From Mesorhizobium sp. L-2-11 (GTDB taxonomy: Bacteria; Pseudomonadota; Alphaproteobacteria; Rhizobiales; Rhizobiaceae): DNA of 64,000 bases. Location: the NCBI RefSeq assembly GCF_016756595.1, contig NZ_AP023257.1, positions 2,558,001 to 2,622,000 of the forward strand, read 5' to 3'. Below are positions 60,372-64,000 of the stretch, in pieces (within the stretch, counting starts at the first letter, position 1; each line of letters opens with the position of its first letter). The notes below the pieces were generated by a model that was given only the letters and a program-made list of their open reading frames with translations, ran no database searches and was not told where the DNA came from. The translations under genes were made by a program, and so were the position numbers.

Positions 60372-61619
60372 ATGAATCCGGCGATCGAGATCAAAAACCT
60401 GTCCAAGCGATACGATTTGCACCCTCGACCGACATCGCTGCGTGAGAATATCGGCGCGTGGCTTGGCCGGGGCGAAGCGTCCGGGGCGCAGGGCACGCAA
60501 TACTGGGCACTTCGCGACGTGTCGCTGACGATCGAGGCGGGCGAAGTCGTCGGCGTCATCGGCCTGAACGGGGCGGGCAAGTCAACTCTCCTCAAGATTC
60601 TCTCGCGCATTACAGATCCATCGGCAGGAGAAATCCGCATCCGCGGCCGCGTAGGCGCCCTGCTCGAGGTTGGTGCCGGCTTCCACGGGGACCTTACCGG
60701 ACGGGACAATATCTATCTGAGCGGCGCCATTCTCGGCATGTCGAAGGCAGAATTGGACAGGCGCTTTGAGGAGATTGTCGCCTTCGCTGAGATAGAGCGC
60801 TTTCTCGATGTACCTGTAAAACGCTATTCGAGTGGTATGTTCGTTCGCTTGGCCTTCGCGGTGGCCGTCCACCTCGATCCGGATATTCTCATTCTCGACG
60901 AGGTCTTGTCGGTCGGGGACTCGCGCTTCCAACGCAAGTCCCTGTCCAAGATCGAAAGCCTCGTTACGAAGGGGGGGAGAACGGTGCTCCTCGTGAGTCA
61001 TAACATGGATACGGTCAATCGGCTGTGCTCCCGCTGCCTTTGGCTTGAATCCGGATCAGTGAAGGCCCTCGGCGGAACGCGGGAGGTCGTGGCATCTTAT
61101 CTGACTTCGGCGGGTGATTTCGCGGGTTCGAGCAATCGAATTGATGTTACGGCGGCACCTCGGACCGGCAATGGTAAAGCGCGATTCCTCGGAGTCTCCA
61201 TCGATAGTGGTGATCGCTCTTCATCGGGCCAGATCTGCACCGATGGGCCGGCCCGTTGCATGCTAGACATCGAGGCTGAAAACGACATCGACGTCGATAG
61301 TCTTGCCGTGGTTATCAATAGCCTTTCGGGCCTGAAGCTCGTGAACGCAGACACGGCACTGCTGGGGACTGTCTGCCGGCTGCGCGCCGGCCGGAACCGG
61401 GTGAGTGTCACGATAGATCAGTTGCACTTGCTGCCGGGGACCTACGGCCTCGAGCTCTGGATGGGACAGAGATCAGGTGACTACCTTGCAGGTGACATCC
61501 TCGATCATGTCCACCACGCCTGCCGGGTCGAGGTCCTTAGGCCCGCCGGACATGATGGAAGCGTGCTTCCGACGGAAGGCCTAATCCCCTGCGTTTACGA
61601 CTTCGAGGTCGAAACCTGA
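60372..61619 (+). CDS. wzt: Polysaccharide ABC exporter, ATPase with carbohydrate-binding domain (Wzt-like)
   Basis: A 415-residue protein. ATPase domain (about 1-240) with Walker A GLNGAGKST (64-72), degenerate signature YSSGM (152-156), Walker B DILILDEVLS (171-180) and H-loop LLVSHNMD. The C-terminal part (about 255-415) is a beta-rich Wzt_C-type domain that in O-antigen systems recognises the modified glycan end before export. It overlaps by 25 bases, tail to tail, with the glycosyltransferase on the other strand. Confidence 0.9.
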   Translation: MNPAIEIKNLSKRYDLHPRPTSLRENIGAWLGRGEASGAQGTQYWALRDVSLTIEAGEVVGVIGLNGAGKSTLLKILSRITDPSAGEIRIRGRVGALLEVGAGFHGDLTGRDNIYLSGAILGMSKAELDRRFEEIVAFAEIERFLDVPVKRYSSGMFVRLAFAVAVHLDPDILILDEVLSVGDSRFQRKSLSKIESLVTKGGRTVLLVSHNMDTVNRLCSRCLWLESGSVKALGGTREVVASYLTSAGDFAGSSNRIDVTAAPRTGNGKARFLGVSIDSGDRSSSGQICTDGPARCMLDIEAENDIDVDSLAVVINSLSGLKLVNADTALLGTVCRLRAGRNRVSVTIDQLHLLPGTYGLELWMGQRSGDYLAGDILDHVHHACRVEVLRPAGHDGSVLPTEGLIPCVYDFEVET

Positions 61620-62587
61620 GGAGGAGAAGAACGACTCACTGCACCGACCAGGGATCGCTTGAAGGCGAGGCGCCCGATGCCGGCCCAATTTCCTAGGGCG
61701 AAATGCAGATTGATGGAGGACGGGCGGCGGTCGCGACCGCGGACCCGGTCGCGGATCACGGCCTGTGCGGCATGAAGCGTCTGACGCAATGCGGAGCGGG
61801 CGCATTGCCCAACGCAGGATGCAAAACTTCTCTCCCAGACCAGAGCGTCCACCAGTACCTGCGAGATGCCAAGACCGAACGCCAGCCGCTTCAGGTAAGC
61901 TGGCGTGGTCCGAAGTGCGGGGATGACGTGATCAATCACGCAATCGGGCGTGTACCATAACTCCCATCCGCCCGCCGAAATCCGCAGGCTGATCTCCGTG
62001 TCGCCCCCCGACACAAGCCTTCTCCCGATGCGATCAGCGAGAAAGGGCGTTTGGATCCAACCCGTCTGCTCCAGGGCGGCCCGCCGCACGACTATCCCGG
62101 CTCCGACCAGCCCCCAAATCCGGCATGCGTCGGTGCCATGGTCCTGGCACGCCAGTGTCCAGCCCACCGTACCAGGAAGTGGCTCGGCACCGCTCTCCCA
62201 GTAGGGCCTAACGAGCCCTCCAAAGGCGCCGCACCGCGGATGTGCGTCAGCGAAACGTATCGCGTTCGCCAGCCAGCTTTCATCAAGCAGACAGTCATCG
62301 TCGACGAAGGCCAGCCACTCACCAGCCGTTTCCCTAACGCCACGCTGGCGCGCCGGCGTCAGCCCCTGCTGGCGCTCACGCACGACTCTCAGCCGCCCTA
62401 TCCGCTCGGCGTTCTTATGGCGCTCGACGACAAGCTGCGTCTCATCGACGCAATTGTTGTCAACAACGAGGACTTCCCAGGATCCTTCGGGGCAGTATTG
62501 GCGCGCCAAACGGTCCAGAGTTCGATCGAGAACTGACGAATTGTTGTACGTACAAACAACGATGCTAATTTTGACTTTATCGCCCAT
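61595..62587 (-). CDS. Family 2 glycosyltransferase
   Basis: A 330-residue GT-A fold transferase. N-terminal VKISIVVCTYNNSSVLDRTL, then VLVVDNNCVDET (about 39-50), metal motif FVDDDCLLDESW (about 93-104) and acceptor region SGGDTEISLRISAGGWELWY. It probably adds a sugar to the glycan exported by Wzm/Wzt. It points towards the exporter genes and overlaps wzt at the 3' end, so the two transcripts collide. Confidence 0.87.
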   Translation of the reverse strand: MGDKVKISIVVCTYNNSSVLDRTLDRLARQYCPEGSWEVLVVDNNCVDETQLVVERHKNAERIGRLRVVRERQQGLTPARQRGVRETAGEWLAFVDDDCLLDESWLANAIRFADAHPRCGAFGGLVRPYWESGAEPLPGTVGWTLACQDHGTDACRIWGLVGAGIVVRRAALEQTGWIQTPFLADRIGRRLVSGGDTEISLRISAGGWELWYTPDCVIDHVIPALRTTPAYLKRLAFGLGISQVLVDALVWERSFASCVGQCARSALRQTLHAAQAVIRDRVRGRDRRPSSINLHFALGNWAGIGRLAFKRSLVGAVSRSSPPQVSTSKS

Positions 62588-63029
62588 GGTTAGGTCCTTT
62601 TAGTTGATCCCCTCGTTCAAGTGGCTTGTCGATGGGCTGCTTACGAAGCTTGCCCTAGTCCTTGGGGGCGACATCGGTGTTGAACGGTTTAGCATCGCTT
62701 CGCGCGCTCGTCGGCTGCATTCTGGTCAAGCCAGTGCAAACTGGCCAGCGCCTCAATGGCATAGCCGGACATTCTGGACGGTTCCATGGCCTACCAGGGC
62801 GCGCATGACGTTCGCAAAAAAGCGGGCGGTCGCTCGCCAGGCGACGACGGTCTTGCCTGCCACGACTGATACCCTCAACATGAGTTCCCAATCACGTCGA
62901 GACGAGGTCGGCCTCCGGGAAAAGTGCGATGATCCAGCTGCGCCGCTCGGAGCTCAACGGAGCAGCAGCCGGCAGCGGGAAGCCAAGGTTTGAAAGAACC
63001 GTTTTGCAGGGCCTCGAGAGGATTATGAG
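62588..63029. other. Intergenic region between glycosyltransferase and methyltransferase
   Basis: The 442 bases are divergent upstream sequence for both neighbours. A minus-strand frame near 62762-62905 (with VVAGKTVVAWRATARFF) reads like a coding remnant but has no intact gene. GAGAGGA just before 63030 is the methyltransferase ribosome site. Confidence 0.35.
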
Positions 63030-63794
63030 ATGAGTGAGAGCGCTCGCGGAGTTGGTCAAGCAAAATACAGGGCGTTTGCCCGTCGCCTCTTGCCGGAAAT
63101 CGTCAAGAAGCCACTGAGGCGGCTGATGGGATATGGCCGACCCGGCGTCGGAGGGGTGCGCTTCGGCGACTTCGGCCGGACGGATCCGATCAGTCGCGAT
63201 TACGGATATGATCGCGGGACACCAATCGATCGCACCTACATCGAGCGATTTCTGGGGGAACATGCATCACAGATCCGCGGCAGGACGCTTGAAGTCGTCA
63301 ATGACGATTACACGGCTCGCTTCGGAGGACAGAGAACGACACAGCGCGATATCGTCGACATGCGTCCCGAAAACATCCGCGCGACGATCGTCGGCGACCT
63401 CACGAACCTGGGTGCAGAATGGAACGACACGTTCGATGCGATCGTATTGACCCAGACTCTGCATCTCATCTTTGATCTGCATGGGGCAGTTTCTGCGCTC
63501 TTCCGACTCCTCAAGAGCGGCGGAACTGTGCTCGTGACAGTGCCAGGGCTGACGCCCATTGATCATCACCAGGAATATGAAACGTGGTATTGGTCGCTGA
63601 CGGAAGCTTCAGCTTGCCGATTGTTTTCGGATGTCTTTGGGGCGGACTCGACGCATATTGCTGTCTACGGAAACGTCTGCTCTGCCGTGTGCTTTCTCGA
63701 AGGTCTGGCGGCGGAAGAGCTGAAGCCGGAGATGCTGGACGCGCGGGATCGTCACTTTCCGGTTACGATCGGGATCTGCGCCACCAAGGACTGA
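63030..63794 (+). CDS. SAM-dependent methyltransferase (type 11)
   Basis: A 254-residue protein. The first part (about 35-75) contains RTDPISRDYGYDRGTPIDR, often seen in polysaccharide-cluster methyltransferases. A degenerate SAM motif follows (GRTLEVVNDDYTARFG, about 83-98), then DAIVLTQTLHLIFDLHGAV, the post-I/II region of Methyltransf_11. The likely role is methylation of a glycan or its terminal sugar, in keeping with a Wzt carbohydrate-binding domain that recognises capped chains. The deacetylase gene starts 4 bases after its stop. Confidence 0.8.
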   Translation: MSESARGVGQAKYRAFARRLLPEIVKKPLRRLMGYGRPGVGGVRFGDFGRTDPISRDYGYDRGTPIDRTYIERFLGEHASQIRGRTLEVVNDDYTARFGGQRTTQRDIVDMRPENIRATIVGDLTNLGAEWNDTFDAIVLTQTLHLIFDLHGAVSALFRLLKSGGTVLVTVPGLTPIDHHQEYETWYWSLTEASACRLFSDVFGADSTHIAVYGNVCSAVCFLEGLAAEELKPEMLDARDRHFPVTIGICATKD

Positions 63795-63798
63795 CGAA

Positions 63799-64000
63799 AT
63801 GGCCTGGACGCTCGGGACAATGTTGCGCCGCGCCTCGCGTCGCCGGGGCTTCAAGCCGGTGATCCTGATGTATCACCGCATCGTCGCAACGGACCTGGAC
63901 CCGTGGGAGCTCGCGGTCTCGCCGACCAATTTCGAGAAGCAGATGCAAGACCTCGCAAAGACGAGACGTGTGCTGCCGCTGCGCGAGCTTGCATCTCGCC
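63799..64000 (+). CDS. Polysaccharide deacetylase family protein, 3' end outside window
   Basis: The first 67 codons only. GFKPVILMYHRI (about 18-29) and AVSPTNFEKQMQDLAKTR (about 39-56) are the usual N-terminal strand and helix of the NodB/CE4 deacetylase family in surface-polysaccharide clusters. The metal-binding motifs lie beyond the window. It is coupled closely to the methyltransferase. Confidence 0.75.
   Translation, partial: MAWTLGTMLRRASRRRGFKPVILMYHRIVATDLDPWELAVSPTNFEKQMQDLAKTRRVLPLRELASR

Overview
The window looks like chromosome or megaplasmid DNA from a GC-rich alphaproteobacterium of the rhizobial group, most likely Mesorhizobium or a close relative. This is inferred from the ectoine gene order, the dctA/dctBD locus with its sigma-54 promoter, ThuA/ThuB homologues, and many RIME-like intergenic palindromes. 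No tRNA, rRNA or CRISPR array was seen.

Layout. 0-0.8 kb: 3' part of an IS630 element. 0.9-17.4 kb: an ectoine/hydroxyectoine uptake and catabolism island. On the minus strand lie asnC, ssd (doeC-like), atf (doeD-like) and an MDR dehydrogenase. Divergent on the plus strand lie enuR, ehuA, ehuB, [IS4 copy 1], ehuC, ehuD, eutA, eutB, eutC, doeA and doeB. The ABC importer brings in ectoine, EutABC probably process hydroxyectoine, DoeA opens the ring, DoeB deacetylates, and DoeD/DoeC feed the product towards aspartate. 18.2-21.3 kb: a translationally coupled operon of type III polyketide synthase, methyltransferase and flavoprotein, probably for a modified phenolic lipid or pyrone. 21.3-25.6 kb: a small secreted Gly/Thr protein, IS4 copy 2 in opposite orientation, a small acidic protein and a BBE-type flavin oxidase. 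25.9-29.6 kb: a DUF2778 protein and a thuA/thuB-like pair.

29.8-33.6 kb: a compact operon of an N-formylglutamate-amidohydrolase-like protein, a DUF1704 'QEGLA' HExxH protein and a glutathione-synthetase-like ATP-grasp ligase. This is the best candidate for an undescribed system: a ligase paired with a putative peptidase. 33.8-43.7 kb: a worn region with an SDR, a frameshifted nucleotidyltransferase, pit with its DUF47 partner (apparent CTG start), a NUDIX hydrolase, a frameshifted adenylate cyclase, an ABC ATPase fragment, a frameshifted LysR gene, a quinone reductase and a BKACE enzyme. Copies of a roughly 0.2-0.25 kb repeat are interspersed.

44.1-48.9 kb: dctD and dctB divergent from dctA, with a near-consensus sigma-54 promoter. 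49.4-51.3 kb: a glycosyltransferase with a frameshifted tail, and a higBA toxin-antitoxin pair with a palindromic operator. 51.4-59.1 kb: a spermidine/putrescine-type ABC importer and a LysR regulator, divergent from an M20 amidohydrolase and an amidinotransferase-superfamily enzyme. 59.5-64 kb: a polysaccharide-export ABC pair (wzm/wzt), a glycosyltransferase, a methyltransferase and the start of a polysaccharide deacetylase.

The clearest sequence-level observation concerns the two IS4 copies. Each lies exactly at the dyad of an intergenic palindrome, with 9-bp target duplications, which points to hairpin-directed insertion.
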